Assembly: GCF_014077095.1 (NCBI RefSeq)
Contig: NZ_JACGVG010000029.1
Span: 39,625-103,624, forward strand
Source of the DNA: Colwellia sp. MB02u-6
GTDB lineage: Bacteria > Pseudomonadota > Gammaproteobacteria > Enterobacterales > Alteromonadaceae
Direction: 5' to 3'
DNA: 64,000 nt
Shown: piece by piece, positions 19,249-28,623 of the stretch
How the letters are laid out: every line of letters begins with the position of its first letter
How positions within the stretch are numbered: position 1 is the stretch's first letter
Notes under the pieces: generated by a model
Told to the model about the DNA's origin: nothing
Database searches by the model: none
What the model saw: only the letters and a program-made list of their open reading frames with translations
Translations under genes and position numbers: made by a program

Positions 19249-20352
19249 ATGAGCTTAATAATTTCGAATATTGCACTGCATTTTTTAACAAAAAAAGAAG
19301 AAACTGGCGAAGTTGTACTCAGGTTAGGTCCTGAGAATGTTGCAGCTAGCAGTAAAATTGAAAGTTTTGTTGATGCACTACATAAAATATACAACAGCAA
19401 AGGCAGTAAGGCCTACGGACATTTTTCTGCTATGCCAGCCCAAGGCGACAAAGCACGATTTGTTGATATTATGGAAAGCTATCTGGGTGATTCACAAAGT
19501 TTTCATCAATTTAGTAGCCAAGCAGGAAATTTACTTAAAAATGAATTAGAAAAATATGACCTTGCAGAAACCGGCTATTTAATTGTTTGCCATTACGAGT
19601 ATATGGGTGGACGCTACTTACTAGCGGCGATAATTCCTATTTCTGAACATTATTCAGTTGATGGTGATTTACATATTTCAGCTGATCAACACCTTGATAC
19701 CAATAAGCTTCAGTTAGCGGCTCGCATCGATTTATTCGATTATCAGAATAATGCCCAAGGTAACCGTTATATTTCTTTTATTAAAGGTCGCGCGGGCAGA
19801 AAAGTGTCTGACTTTTTCTTAGATTTTTTAAGCTGTGAAGAAGGCTTAAACTCAAAAGAACAAACCCAAACCTTAGTGCAAGCGGTTGAAGATTATGTTG
19901 CGGTTAATCAATTTGACGCCAATGAAAAACAACACAGTCGTAAAGAGCTCTTAAGTTACTGCAAAGAGCAAAAAGAGTCGGCGCAAGATGTTTCATTGCA
20001 AGAAATAAGTCATGTGATTAAAACCGAAGAGAGCGGCCAAGATTTTTATAAGTTTTGCCAAGAGCAATCATACCCCATTGAGGAGTCGTTTCCTCATGAT
20101 CAAGCCGTAGTGAATAAAGTCACTAAGTATGCGGGTTATGGTAACGGTATCAGTTTAAGCTTTGAGCGTAGTCATTTTGGCCAAGATGTGGTTTATAATC
20201 CGGCCAATGAAAGTATTACCATTTATAAAGTGCCGCCAAATTTAAAAGATCAACTACTAGCGTTATTAGAAAGTAATGCGAACCAGAGCACTAGCCAAAG
20301 CCAAGCCATAACGTCAGAGCTAAGCTCAGAAGGCTCTGAAAACGAATACTAG
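19249..20352 (+). CDS. yejK: Nucleoid-associated protein YejK (NdpA family)
   Basis: A 367-residue NdpA-family protein, a little longer than E. coli YejK (335). The N-terminus MSLIISNIALHFL and the CHYEYMGGRYLLAAIIP block correspond to conserved family stretches, as does FIKGRAGRKVSDFFLDFL. It is associated with nucleoid DNA in E. coli; its exact role is not established. The C-terminus carries a low-complexity Ser/Gln-rich tail (about 343-365) outside the family core. It is transcribed away from yejL. Confidence 0.92.
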   Translation: MSLIISNIALHFLTKKEETGEVVLRLGPENVAASSKIESFVDALHKIYNSKGSKAYGHFSAMPAQGDKARFVDIMESYLGDSQSFHQFSSQAGNLLKNELEKYDLAETGYLIVCHYEYMGGRYLLAAIIPISEHYSVDGDLHISADQHLDTNKLQLAARIDLFDYQNNAQGNRYISFIKGRAGRKVSDFFLDFLSCEEGLNSKEQTQTLVQAVEDYVAVNQFDANEKQHSRKELLSYCKEQKESAQDVSLQEISHVIKTEESGQDFYKFCQEQSYPIEESFPHDQAVVNKVTKYAGYGNGISLSFERSHFGQDVVYNPANESITIYKVPPNLKDQLLALLESNANQSTSQSQAITSELSSEGSENEY

Positions 20353-20433
20353 CATTAGCTCAAGCTAATAAGTGATAAAACATATTGTCTACTAACGGCA
20401 GTAGCACATGAATAGATTACATTAGGAAAGAAA

Positions 20434-21477
20434 ATGACTACATTAACGATTACTCGACCAGACGACTGGCATGTACATTTGCGCGATGGCGCGAGCTTAA
20501 GTAACACCGTTGCTGATATTAGCCGCTACTTTGGCCGTGCTATTATTATGCCAAACCTAGTACCACCGGTAACCAATGCTGAATTAGCGCGTCAATATCA
20601 TCAGCGTATTATGGCGGCAAAGCCGAGTGCACAGTTCCAACCGCTAATGGTGTTGTATTTAACCGATCAAACCAGCGCAGAAGATATTAAAGCGGCAAAA
20701 GCCTCAGGTATTGTTTATGCGGCCAAGCTTTACCCCGCAGGAGCGACAACAAATTCTTCATCTGGCGTAACTAACATCGACAATCTTGCCCCAGTATTTG
20801 CGGCGATGGAAGCAGAGAACATGCCTTTATTGGTGCATGGTGAAGTAACCAGTCACGATATTGATATTTTTGACCGTGAAGCGGTCTTTATCGATACTAT
20901 ATTGCGCCCACTGGTGGCAAAACATCCAACATTAAAAATAGTGTTGGAGCATATCACCACCAAAAATGCGGTTGATTTTGTTAAAGCAGCGGGTGACAAC
21001 GTAGCCGCCACCATTACCGTTCATCATTTATTATTTAATCGTAACCACATGTTAGTGGGCGGTATTCGTCCACATTATTATTGTTTGCCAATATTAAAAC
21101 GTAATATTCATCAAGAGGCCTTAGTTGCCGCCGCGACCAGTGGCAGTGATAAATTTTTTCTAGGTACAGACTCTGCGCCGCATTCACAACATGCAAAAGA
21201 GAATGCCTGTGGTTGTGCCGGTGCTTACACCGCACATGCTGCTATCGAGTTATATGCTGAAGCATTTGAACAAGCCGGTGCGCTAGATAAGCTTGAAGGT
21301 TTTGCTAGTTTACATGGTCCTAAATTTTATAACTTACCGGTAAACACTGACAAAATAACCCTAGTTAAAGCGGCATGGACTGTACCGGCCACCATGGCTT
21401 TTGGTAACGACGAAGTGGTGCCTATTCGCGCGAATGAAACCATTGCTTGGCAAGTTAAGTTGGAGGAGAGTTATTAA
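20434..21477 (+). CDS. pyrC: Dihydroorotase
   Basis: Catalyses the reversible cyclisation of carbamoyl aspartate to dihydroorotate in pyrimidine synthesis; cytoplasmic zinc enzyme. At 347 residues it matches the E. coli PyrC type. Seen: metal ligands in [10 protein letters not shown] (about 11-20), the carboxylated lysine in [11 protein letters not shown] (about 98-108), further histidines in LVHGE and LEHITT, and the aspartate in GTDSAPH. An AGGAAAG ribosome site precedes the ATG. The next gene starts on the base after the stop codon, so the two are co-transcribed. Confidence 0.96.
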   Translation: MTTLTITRPDDWHVHLRDGASLSNTVADISRYFGRAIIMPNLVPPVTNAELARQYHQRIMAAKPSAQFQPLMVLYLTDQTSAEDIKAAKASGIVYAAKLYPAGATTNSSSGVTNIDNLAPVFAAMEAENMPLLVHGEVTSHDIDIFDREAVFIDTILRPLVAKHPTLKIVLEHITTKNAVDFVKAAGDNVAATITVHHLLFNRNHMLVGGIRPHYYCLPILKRNIHQEALVAAATSGSDKFFLGTDSAPHSQHAKENACGCAGAYTAHAAIELYAEAFEQAGALDKLEGFASLHGPKFYNLPVNTDKITLVKAAWTVPATMAFGNDEVVPIRANETIAWQVKLEESY

Positions 21478-22359
21478 ATGCAGTTATTTGTAAATGATTT
21501 AACCGTTATCGACTTCTCGTACTGTTGTGCGGAACGTGGCATTGTGGGCGAAAGTTGGATTGTTGATGTTTTGCTTGAGGGTAGTTTAAATGAAATGAGT
21601 ATGGTGCTTGATTTTGCTGTGGTTAAAAAGCAAATTAAGGCCATTATAGATGATGCGGTTGATCATAAATTATTATTGCCCATGCAAAATGACACCGTTA
21701 GTGTCGAAGTTTCCTCGCATCGAGCAGGTCATGAACTTGTAAATTTCAGTGCCAAGCAGGGTAGCTACTATTTACAATCACCGAGCTGTGCATTTGCCAA
21801 AATAGATATCAAGCAAATAGACATCGCCGCGGTGAAAAATTATTTAACCGATATAATTTTGAGTCATTTACCAAAAAATGTTCAAGGTTTGACACTAAAT
21901 CTACGGCCAGAAAATATTGAGGGTGCGTATTATCACTATACCCATGGTTTGAAATTGCATGACGGTAATTGTCAGCGTATCGCTCATGGTCATCGTTCAA
22001 AAATTCATATCTATAAAAATGGTCAACGCTCAGCAGCGCTTGAAGCGGCTTGGAGTTCACGTTGGCAAGATATATATCTTGCGAGTGAAGCTGACCGCAT
22101 GGCGTCAAGTGAGATAGAATTGTCAGCTACTGCGATGACTAATTTGACTCCCGATCACCAATTATTTTCTTACTTTGCGCCACAAGGTCGATTTGATATT
22201 GCCGTGCCAAGTAACATTTTAGATGTGGTTGATTGCGACTCAACGGTTGAGTTATTGGCTGACTTTATTGTGCGCCAACTTAAACAGCAAGCACCGAACG
22301 ATGAATTTAAAGTAGTTGCTTTTGAAGGTGTTGCTAAAGGAGCCATTGCTAATGGCTAA
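21478..22359 (+). CDS. Two-domain 6-carboxytetrahydropterin synthase-like protein
   Basis: A 293-residue protein made of two PTPS/QueD-like T-fold halves. In the second half (about 138-220) metal-binding histidines and the expected cysteine are visible: THGLKLHDGNCQRIAHGHRSKI. The first half (about 1-80) has the fold pattern but carries GES where QueD has an H-x-H, so it is probably not a complete metal site. QueD makes a queuosine precursor; the exact substrate of this double version is unknown to me. It begins directly after the pyrC stop, and its 3' end overlaps the next gene. Confidence 0.75.
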   Translation: MQLFVNDLTVIDFSYCCAERGIVGESWIVDVLLEGSLNEMSMVLDFAVVKKQIKAIIDDAVDHKLLLPMQNDTVSVEVSSHRAGHELVNFSAKQGSYYLQSPSCAFAKIDIKQIDIAAVKNYLTDIILSHLPKNVQGLTLNLRPENIEGAYYHYTHGLKLHDGNCQRIAHGHRSKIHIYKNGQRSAALEAAWSSRWQDIYLASEADRMASSEIELSATAMTNLTPDHQLFSYFAPQGRFDIAVPSNILDVVDCDSTVELLADFIVRQLKQQAPNDEFKVVAFEGVAKGAIANG

Positions 22360-23194
22360 ACAGTATTCATTATTATTAACACTCACCTTCATAGCTAGCT
22401 TAGTTGCCACACAAGAGCTGTCAGCAAAAACATCAACTCAAACACAGCTGAGTGAGCAGTTTTTTCAAGGGGCGTTAATTGTAGGTAAAACAGCGCCAGA
22501 AAATAAAGTCATGCTTAATGGTAAAGTGATTAAAGTCTCTTTAAACGGCGACTATGCGTTAGGCTTTAGCCGAGATGAAAAAAATAATAGTGAACTCACC
22601 ATCATTAACCCAAGTGGCGTAATAGAAAAGCAGATATTAAAACCGCTAAAACGTGAATACAACATTCAACGGGTTGAAGGTATTGCTAAAAGCATTATGA
22701 ACCCTAACAAAAAGGCCAATATCCGTGTTAGGGAAGATAATAAAAAGATTAAAGCCGCTCGAAAAATTGACAGTAACTTAATCGCGTTTGCCAAGGGATT
22801 TATTCCCCCTATTGAAGGAGTAATTACCGGTGTTTATGGTAGTCAACGTTATTATAACGGTGTGCCTAAATGGCCACATTATGGTTTAGATTATGCGGGT
22901 GATACAGGCGACGCTGTTAAAGCGCCTGCCGATGGTACTGTGCTTATGTTTGTCTCTGATATGTTCTACTCAGGTGGCACAATGATTATAGATCATGGCC
23001 ATGGTGTTAGTTCAACATTTTTGCATTTAAGCGCTTCATATGTCAGTGTTGGCGACAAAGTAAGCAAAGGACAACTGGTCGCTGCTGTGGGTGCGAGTGG
23101 AAGAGCTACAGGCCCACACTTAGATTGGCGCATAAACTGGTTTAATATGCGCTTAGATCCAGCATTAGTCTTAAAGCTCAAGCCTTTGAAATAA
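22352..23194 (+). CDS. M23 family metallopeptidase, exported
   Basis: A 280-residue exported protein with a signal peptide (about 1-25) and a C-terminal M23/LytM domain that would cut or bind peptidoglycan peptides. The first metal motif is HYGLDYAGDTGDAVKAPADG. The later motif reads GPHLDWRINW, with Asp where many M23 enzymes have the second His of H-x-H. This HLDWR version is also seen in other Proteobacteria. The ATG at 22352 has an AAAGGA ribosome site about ten bases upstream and overlaps the previous gene by eight bases. An earlier in-frame start would lack that site. Confidence 0.88.
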   Translation: MAKQYSLLLTLTFIASLVATQELSAKTSTQTQLSEQFFQGALIVGKTAPENKVMLNGKVIKVSLNGDYALGFSRDEKNNSELTIINPSGVIEKQILKPLKREYNIQRVEGIAKSIMNPNKKANIRVREDNKKIKAARKIDSNLIAFAKGFIPPIEGVITGVYGSQRYYNGVPKWPHYGLDYAGDTGDAVKAPADGTVLMFVSDMFYSGGTMIIDHGHGVSSTFLHLSASYVSVGDKVSKGQLVAAVGASGRATGPHLDWRINWFNMRLDPALVLKLKPLK

Positions 23195-23233
23195 AAGTAA
23201 AAATAATTTAGTTAAGGCATAAATTAGGTTGCT

Positions 23234-23989
23234 ATGAAAAAATTTCTCTTCTTAGTTTGTTTAATGGTAAATTTTACTAGTTATGCCAAAGATCTTTATG
23301 TTGGATGGGAGCTTTGGTTTCCTTACCAATATCGTAATAGCCAGCAAGAGCTTGTCGGCTTAGATTTTGAAATTTTCAACACAATATTTGCCAAAGTTGG
23401 TTATACAACAGAATATACTGAATTACCCTGGAAGCGACATTTACACTATATAAAAACCGGTGAAATGGATGTTGCTATGGGCGCGTCATTAAGCGAAGAA
23501 AGACGGCGTTACGCTATGTTTAGTGAACCTTATAGGCAAGAGACCGTGCATTTATTTGTTAGAAATGGCCAAGCTAATAGCATTAAGTTAGGTAGATTAT
23601 CAGACTTAACCAACAGCAATTACATAATTGGTATCGAAAGCGGTTATTATTACGGTGATGAATATCAAGAATTAATGAAAACGGTTGAATTTCAAGAACA
23701 TATTGTTGAAGTTGTTGATATTGAAGAGAATGTAACATTACTATTAGCTGGGCACATTGATGGTTTTTTGGTTGATCCGGCCACTATTAAAGCCTTCTCT
23801 GACAAGTATAAAATGACTGGAGAGTTTGAAAAACATGCTTTAAGTATTTACCAGGCAGACATTCATCTTATTTTTAGCAAAAAATCAGTTAAACCTGACG
23901 TGGTTACAGCGATTAATCAGGCCATTGGTGATTTAAAAAAATCGGGTGAGTTAGATAAAATAATTAATAAATGGAATCATCTTAATTAA
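23234..23989 (+). CDS. Periplasmic solute-binding protein, SBP_bac_3 family
   Basis: A 251-residue protein with an N-terminal signal peptide (about 1-18) and the fold pattern of amino-acid-type ABC substrate-binding proteins: VGWELWFPYQYRN, then GLDFEIFNTIF, then DVAMGASLSEERRRYAMFSEPY. No permease or ATPase genes are nearby, so it may work with a distant transporter or as a sensory binding protein. The ligand cannot be told from sequence. Confidence 0.85.
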   Translation: MKKFLFLVCLMVNFTSYAKDLYVGWELWFPYQYRNSQQELVGLDFEIFNTIFAKVGYTTEYTELPWKRHLHYIKTGEMDVAMGASLSEERRRYAMFSEPYRQETVHLFVRNGQANSIKLGRLSDLTNSNYIIGIESGYYYGDEYQELMKTVEFQEHIVEVVDIEENVTLLLAGHIDGFLVDPATIKAFSDKYKMTGEFEKHALSIYQADIHLIFSKKSVKPDVVTAINQAIGDLKKSGELDKIINKWNHLN

Positions 23990-24416
23990 GTGTAAAATCA
24001 CTTTTCAATATCGAGTTTTAGTACGATGAATAAATGTAAAGCCACACTTGTTGGCTGTTAAGTTAGACCGGATCAGGTAAAATAATATAAAAATCTTATT
24101 TGAGCTTTAAAGCTGACTTTAGTGAGTCGGTGTTAACTGTTTTTAAATCTTAGCTTATCTTAGGCCAGCTAACCCAATAGACTAAATTTCACCGTTAATA
24201 TTGTTTTTCCTTATTAATATCAATCTCACTAATTATCTGATCATTTTACTGGTTAAAATAACCAACTACTGCGTTATTTATTTAATAATTAGAACAATTA
24301 TTTATTAAATAAATGCCTTATATTTGGCTGTTTTTCCTGCGTATAAAGTAGGCCACCTAATTAATGAAATTGGTATAAGTTCATTGCCGCTATTGCTTTC
24401 GGTTAAGTGTTTTCGA
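23990..24416. other. Intergenic region with an AT-rich inverted repeat
   Basis: No gene is seen. A 13-base inverted repeat pairs 24276-24288 with 24302-24314 around a 13-base loop. It is purely A/T and gives a weak hairpin between two convergent genes. The rest has no recognisable structure. Confidence 0.4.
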
Positions 24417-25340
24417 TCAAGGATTTTGGCTATTAAATGTTGAACTTGTCGATGCAGTTTGAATAATTTGATTTCTTAACCATTTATTTGCTGGGTCAAA
24501 ATCGACATTGCTGTGCCAATATAAATGCACGTCAATATCGTGCAAACTCACGGGTAAGGAAAATATCCGTAAATCAAGCAGCTGGCTGTACATTTGCGCT
24601 GTTGTTTCAGTCAGAGTTAGCAACATGTTGTTATCGGCAATGACTTGGCAGGCAGAAAAGGCATGCTGACACCTCAAGCCAATTTTTCGTTGTAGTCCTA
24701 ATCGTCCTAACTCAAAATCTTCAATACTTAATCCTACTGTGCGAGATGAAACCAGTACATGCTCTTGTGCGAGGTAGGTGGCTAAATCAAGTGTCGATTT
24801 TACAATAGGGTGATTTTCTCGTGCTAGTACCACTAATTTGCTTTGATCTAATTGGGTATGCAAAATATTGTCACTAACCGGCAATAAGGTATCTATCGCT
24901 AAATCAATATCACCACTGGCCAATTTGTTTTCCAATTCATGGCGATTGACTCGGCGACTACTTTGTAAATTAATTAAAGGCGCTTCTTTTCTGATGCGTT
25001 GCATTAAAGGGGGTAAGTATGAGGCTTCTAAAGCGCCATGTAGCGAGATATTGAAGTTATTACGCGAGACTAAAGGTTCAAACTGTCTAGACTGCGCCAA
25101 GCAAACTTTTAATTGCTGTAAGGCTTCACGCACATCGGCAATAACATTATTGGCAACCGGTGTCGGCCGCATCTGGTTACCTTGACGAATAAATAAAGCA
25201 TCATCAAAATTATGCCGAAGTTTACTTAATGAATGACTCACGGCAGGTTGCGATAAGTTAAGGGCTGAGGCCGCTTTGGTAATATTCCCTTCACAGTAAA
25301 TCGCTTCAAACACCACAAATAGATTTAAATCTACTTTCAT
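24417..25340 (-). CDS. LysR family transcriptional regulator
   Basis: A 307-residue regulator with the N-terminal LysR helix-turn-helix (about 5-65: NITKAASALNLSQPAVSHSLSKLR) and a C-terminal effector-binding domain. The ATG at 25340 is chosen because GGAGAA lies about seven bases upstream. An ATG nine codons earlier lacks such a site. It is divergent from the acyl-CoA catabolism cluster beginning at 25655 and may control it. The sequence resembles NodD/LeuO-type members more than CysB-type ones, but the effector is unknown. Confidence 0.9.
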   Translation of the reverse strand: MKVDLNLFVVFEAIYCEGNITKAASALNLSQPAVSHSLSKLRHNFDDALFIRQGNQMRPTPVANNVIADVREALQQLKVCLAQSRQFEPLVSRNNFNISLHGALEASYLPPLMQRIRKEAPLINLQSSRRVNRHELENKLASGDIDLAIDTLLPVSDNILHTQLDQSKLVVLARENHPIVKSTLDLATYLAQEHVLVSSRTVGLSIEDFELGRLGLQRKIGLRCQHAFSACQVIADNNMLLTLTETTAQMYSQLLDLRIFSLPVSLHDIDVHLYWHSNVDFDPANKWLRNQIIQTASTSSTFNSQNP

Positions 25341-25654
25341 ACTTTCTCCATTTAGTTTAGCAAGCATTAAGCCACTATTGGCAATGTTATTATTTCAATA
25401 TCAGTTCTTTTTTTGCTACTAGTTAGCTAGATTACAAGTAATCTCCCTTCTTATCTATTCATAATTTGAATAGTAAGTTATAAGAACTATTCATTTGTTT
25501 AATTTATTGTAGGCACTTAGCATAGATTAATGGCGTTAAGCTGATATTTTAATCATGACAATGGCAAGTAATAAACTGGTAAGCAATAAAATGATCATAA
25601 AAGAATGTTTAAATTTAATTCAAAACCAATACGTTATGGCAGCAGCCTAGTTTT

Positions 25655-26359
25655 ATGGCCGCTATTTATCTGATTCGTCATGGCCAAGCCTCATTTGGTA
25701 AAGCTGATTATGATCAGTTATCCAAAAAAGGGGCGATGCAATCTCAGTTATTGGGTAAATCTTGGCAGTCATTGCCGGCGCCTGATCATATTTTTTTGGG
25801 AGATTTACTACGCCATGAACAAACCCTTGAAAACTTTTCATTAGGTTATCAGGTGAGTAAACCCGCGAGGGTTTTACATTCAGGTTTTAATGAGTTTAAC
25901 CATGTAGAAGTACTAACACGTTATGATGCCCAATGGAAAAATTTTGCTGATAAGGTAGCAAAAACAAATAAGTTACCCAACGCCAATCAAGTTTTTCAAG
26001 CAGAATTTTCACTGGCAATTAAACGCTGGATTGGTGGCGCATACGACAGTGATTATATTGAGAGTTGGCCACAATTTAAAAAACGTTGTATCACAGCTTT
26101 GCAAGACGTTATTAACCAAGAATTAATGAATGCCAAGCGGTCAAACGATATATGTATTTTTACCTCGGGCGGTACAATCTCTGTACTTGTTCAACATATA
26201 TTAGGTTTATCAGATCAAAATACACTGGCAATAATTCAACAGTTACGTAATACCGGTGTGACCAAATTACTCTTTTCAAAAAAAAACTTAAGCATTGATT
26301 ATTTTAATAATTATAGTCATTTAACTCAAGCGGGCACTGACTGGGTTACTTTTAGGTGA
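25655..26359 (+). CDS. Histidine phosphatase family protein
   Basis: A 234-residue member of the phosphoglycerate-mutase-like histidine phosphatases, with the catalytic LIRHGQASFG at residues 6-15 and a second active-site region near FTSGGTISVL. Substrates of this branch are not known. Its position at the head of a fatty-acid cluster is a recurrent association in marine gammaproteobacteria as far as I recall, but not proof of a role there. No strong ribosome site is visible. Confidence 0.85.
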   Translation: MAAIYLIRHGQASFGKADYDQLSKKGAMQSQLLGKSWQSLPAPDHIFLGDLLRHEQTLENFSLGYQVSKPARVLHSGFNEFNHVEVLTRYDAQWKNFADKVAKTNKLPNANQVFQAEFSLAIKRWIGGAYDSDYIESWPQFKKRCITALQDVINQELMNAKRSNDICIFTSGGTISVLVQHILGLSDQNTLAIIQQLRNTGVTKLLFSKKNLSIDYFNNYSHLTQAGTDWVTFR

Positions 26360-26417
26360 GATAAGCGTTGAGAGACAAGTAAAAATAAAGACAAAATTTA
26401 TAACAAGGAATGAAGAT

Positions 26418-27185
26418 ATGAGTACCAATTTGTTTGATTTAACAGGAAAAATTGCTTTAGTTACCGGTGCAAGCAGAGGCATTGGCGAGCATGTCGCTAA
26501 ACTGCTCGCAGAAAACGGCGCTCATGTTATTGTCTCGAGTCGTAAAATAGCAGGTTGCGAAGGCGTTGTTGAGCAAATTATTGCCGCGGGTGGCAGTGCA
26601 CAAGCCATTGCTTGTCATATTGGTGAAATGGAGCAGATAGAAGCCATATTTGCTCAAATATCAGCAGAGCACGGTAAGCTAGATATATTAGTGAACAATG
26701 CCGCGACAAATCCATATTTTGGTCATGTATTAGATACTGATTTAGCGGCGTTTCAAAAAACGGTTGACGTGAATATTCGTGGTTACTTTTTCATGTCAAC
26801 GATTGGCGCTAAATTGATGAAAGCAAATAACGGTGGGGCGATTGTTAACGTGGCTTCTATCAATGGTGTTATACCGGGTGATTATCAAGGTATATATTCT
26901 ATTACTAAAGCTGCGGTTATTTCGATGACCAAAACGTTCGCGAAAGAATGCGCTCAATTTAACATTCGTGTTAATGCCATATTACCCGGTGGCACAGACA
27001 CTAAGTTTGCCTCTACCTTAGTTAATAATCCAAAAATATTAGCACAAATGCTGCATCACGTACCGATGAAGCGAGTGGCTCAGCCTGAAGAAATGGCGGG
27101 TACTGTTTTGTACTTGGTTTCCAACGCTTCAAGTTACACCACAGGTACGGCGATTAATGTTGATGGCGGCTATTTGATTGGCTAA
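26418..27185 (+). CDS. Short-chain dehydrogenase/reductase
   Basis: A classical SDR of 255 residues: cofactor motif TGASRGIG (about 17-24), NNAA (about 93-96), the catalytic serine before the YSITKAA tyrosine-lysine pair (about 155-161), and a C-terminal INVDGGYLIG. An AAGGAATGAAG leader precedes the ATG. Within this cluster it probably oxidises or reduces a hydroxyacyl or keto intermediate. Substrate unknown. Confidence 0.9.
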   Translation: MSTNLFDLTGKIALVTGASRGIGEHVAKLLAENGAHVIVSSRKIAGCEGVVEQIIAAGGSAQAIACHIGEMEQIEAIFAQISAEHGKLDILVNNAATNPYFGHVLDTDLAAFQKTVDVNIRGYFFMSTIGAKLMKANNGGAIVNVASINGVIPGDYQGIYSITKAAVISMTKTFAKECAQFNIRVNAILPGGTDTKFASTLVNNPKILAQMLHHVPMKRVAQPEEMAGTVLYLVSNASSYTTGTAINVDGGYLIG

Positions 27186-27313
27186 GTAATTAATAGCCCT
27201 TTAAATTGATATAACAAGTGTAAATTAGTGGTGACTTAGGCTGTCAGACTTATTGTCGCCACTTTAGTTAATTTACTCAGAGCAAATAAAAATGAAAGAG
27301 TTTAGGGAATAAG

Positions 27314-28513
27314 ATGACTAGCATTGACGCAGAAACAAAGGTAGAAACAAAAACTGATAATAAGGGCGTAACTAACACCTTAACTAAAGCCGTAACTAAC
27401 ACCGTAATTAGTGCCGCTAAACTTTTTCAACCCATCTCTATCGGTGGTTTAACCTTAAAAAATCGTACTGTCATGGCACCGATGACCCGGACATTTTCGC
27501 CAAACTATATTCCAACCGACGAGGTAGCTCAATATTATCGTCGCAGAGCCGAAGGTAGCGTTGGCTTAATTATTACCGAAGGCACTTTTATCTCACATAA
27601 AGCCGCCAACGGTTATGAGCGTGTGCCGGCTATTTTTGGTGAAGAAGCTTTAGCGGGCTGGAAACATGTGGTTGATGAAGTTCATGCCGCCGGTGGAAAA
27701 ATTGCCCCGCAGTTATGGCATGTAGGCTCAGTACGTAAAGAAGGCATAGGCCCAGATAAGGCCATACCGGCTTATAGCCCCTCAGGTTTGTATAAGCCGG
27801 GCACGCCCAACGGTATTGCCATGAGCCAAGCAGATATTGATGAAGTGGTTAGCGCATTTGCTCAAGCGGCTGCTGATGCTAAAGTTATTGGTTTTGACGC
27901 GATTGAAGTGCATGGCGCGCATGGTTATTTAGTTGACCAATTTTTTTGGCAAGGCACCAATCAACGCAGCGATAAATATGGCGGTTCATTAGAAAATAGA
28001 GCACGTTTCGCTGTTGAAATAGTGCAAGCTATTCGCCTTGCTGTTGGTGAAGACTTTCCAATCATTTTTAGATTTTCTCAATGGAAGCAACAAGATTACA
28101 AGGCTAAGCTTTGTCAAACACCTGAAGAATTAACCACATTGCTATCGTTACTGAGCAATGCGGGTGTTGATATTTTTCACGCCAGTACACGCCGCTTTTG
28201 GCTACCTGAATTTGAAGGTTCAGCCCTTAATCTTGCTGGTTGGACAAAAAAAATCACTAATAAACCGGTTATTACTGTCGGTAGTGTGGGTTTAGATAGT
28301 GATTTTACGGGTGAAGGCAGTGTCGATCTTGGGGCAACATCAAACCCAACCAGTATCGATGGTTTGTTGGCACGTTTAAATAATGATGAATTTGATCTGG
28401 TCGCTATCGGCCGAGCATTGTTAGTTGATCCAGAGTGGGTCAATAAAATTAAAGACAATAAAGCCGATGAAATCGCACAATTTAATAAAGCCGCGCTGAT
28501 GAAATTAAGTTAA
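27314..28513 (+). CDS. NADH:flavin oxidoreductase, Old Yellow Enzyme family
   Basis: A 399-residue FMN-dependent ene-reductase-type TIM barrel. The family opening is LFQPISIGGLTLKNRTVMAPMTR (split here as residues 37-59). Later come the active-site HGAHGYLVDQF and a GRALLVDPEW phosphate-binding end. Residues 1-36 form an unusual Thr/Val/Lys-rich, repetitive leader (TLTKAVTNTV) that most homologues lack. An AGGGA ribosome site before 27314 supports the long start. It may reduce an enoyl or unsaturated intermediate of the neighbouring lipid pathway. Confidence 0.9.
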   Translation: MTSIDAETKVETKTDNKGVTNTLTKAVTNTVISAAKLFQPISIGGLTLKNRTVMAPMTRTFSPNYIPTDEVAQYYRRRAEGSVGLIITEGTFISHKAANGYERVPAIFGEEALAGWKHVVDEVHAAGGKIAPQLWHVGSVRKEGIGPDKAIPAYSPSGLYKPGTPNGIAMSQADIDEVVSAFAQAAADAKVIGFDAIEVHGAHGYLVDQFFWQGTNQRSDKYGGSLENRARFAVEIVQAIRLAVGEDFPIIFRFSQWKQQDYKAKLCQTPEELTTLLSLLSNAGVDIFHASTRRFWLPEFEGSALNLAGWTKKITNKPVITVGSVGLDSDFTGEGSVDLGATSNPTSIDGLLARLNNDEFDLVAIGRALLVDPEWVNKIKDNKADEIAQFNKAALMKLS

Positions 28514-28623
28514 TCGCCATCGCAGAAGTGTTCGCGATAGTGTGAATTTAAGACTGCAGAGGGTTAATGGCGCTAAAACGACATAAATAACAGCCAGATA
28601 TTAAAAAATAATGAGGATCACCC

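Noticed and set aside
24276..24314. AT-rich inverted repeat as a bidirectional terminator
   Set aside because: Both arms are only A/T and no G/C-rich stem supports termination; such repeats are expected by chance in AT-rich DNA.
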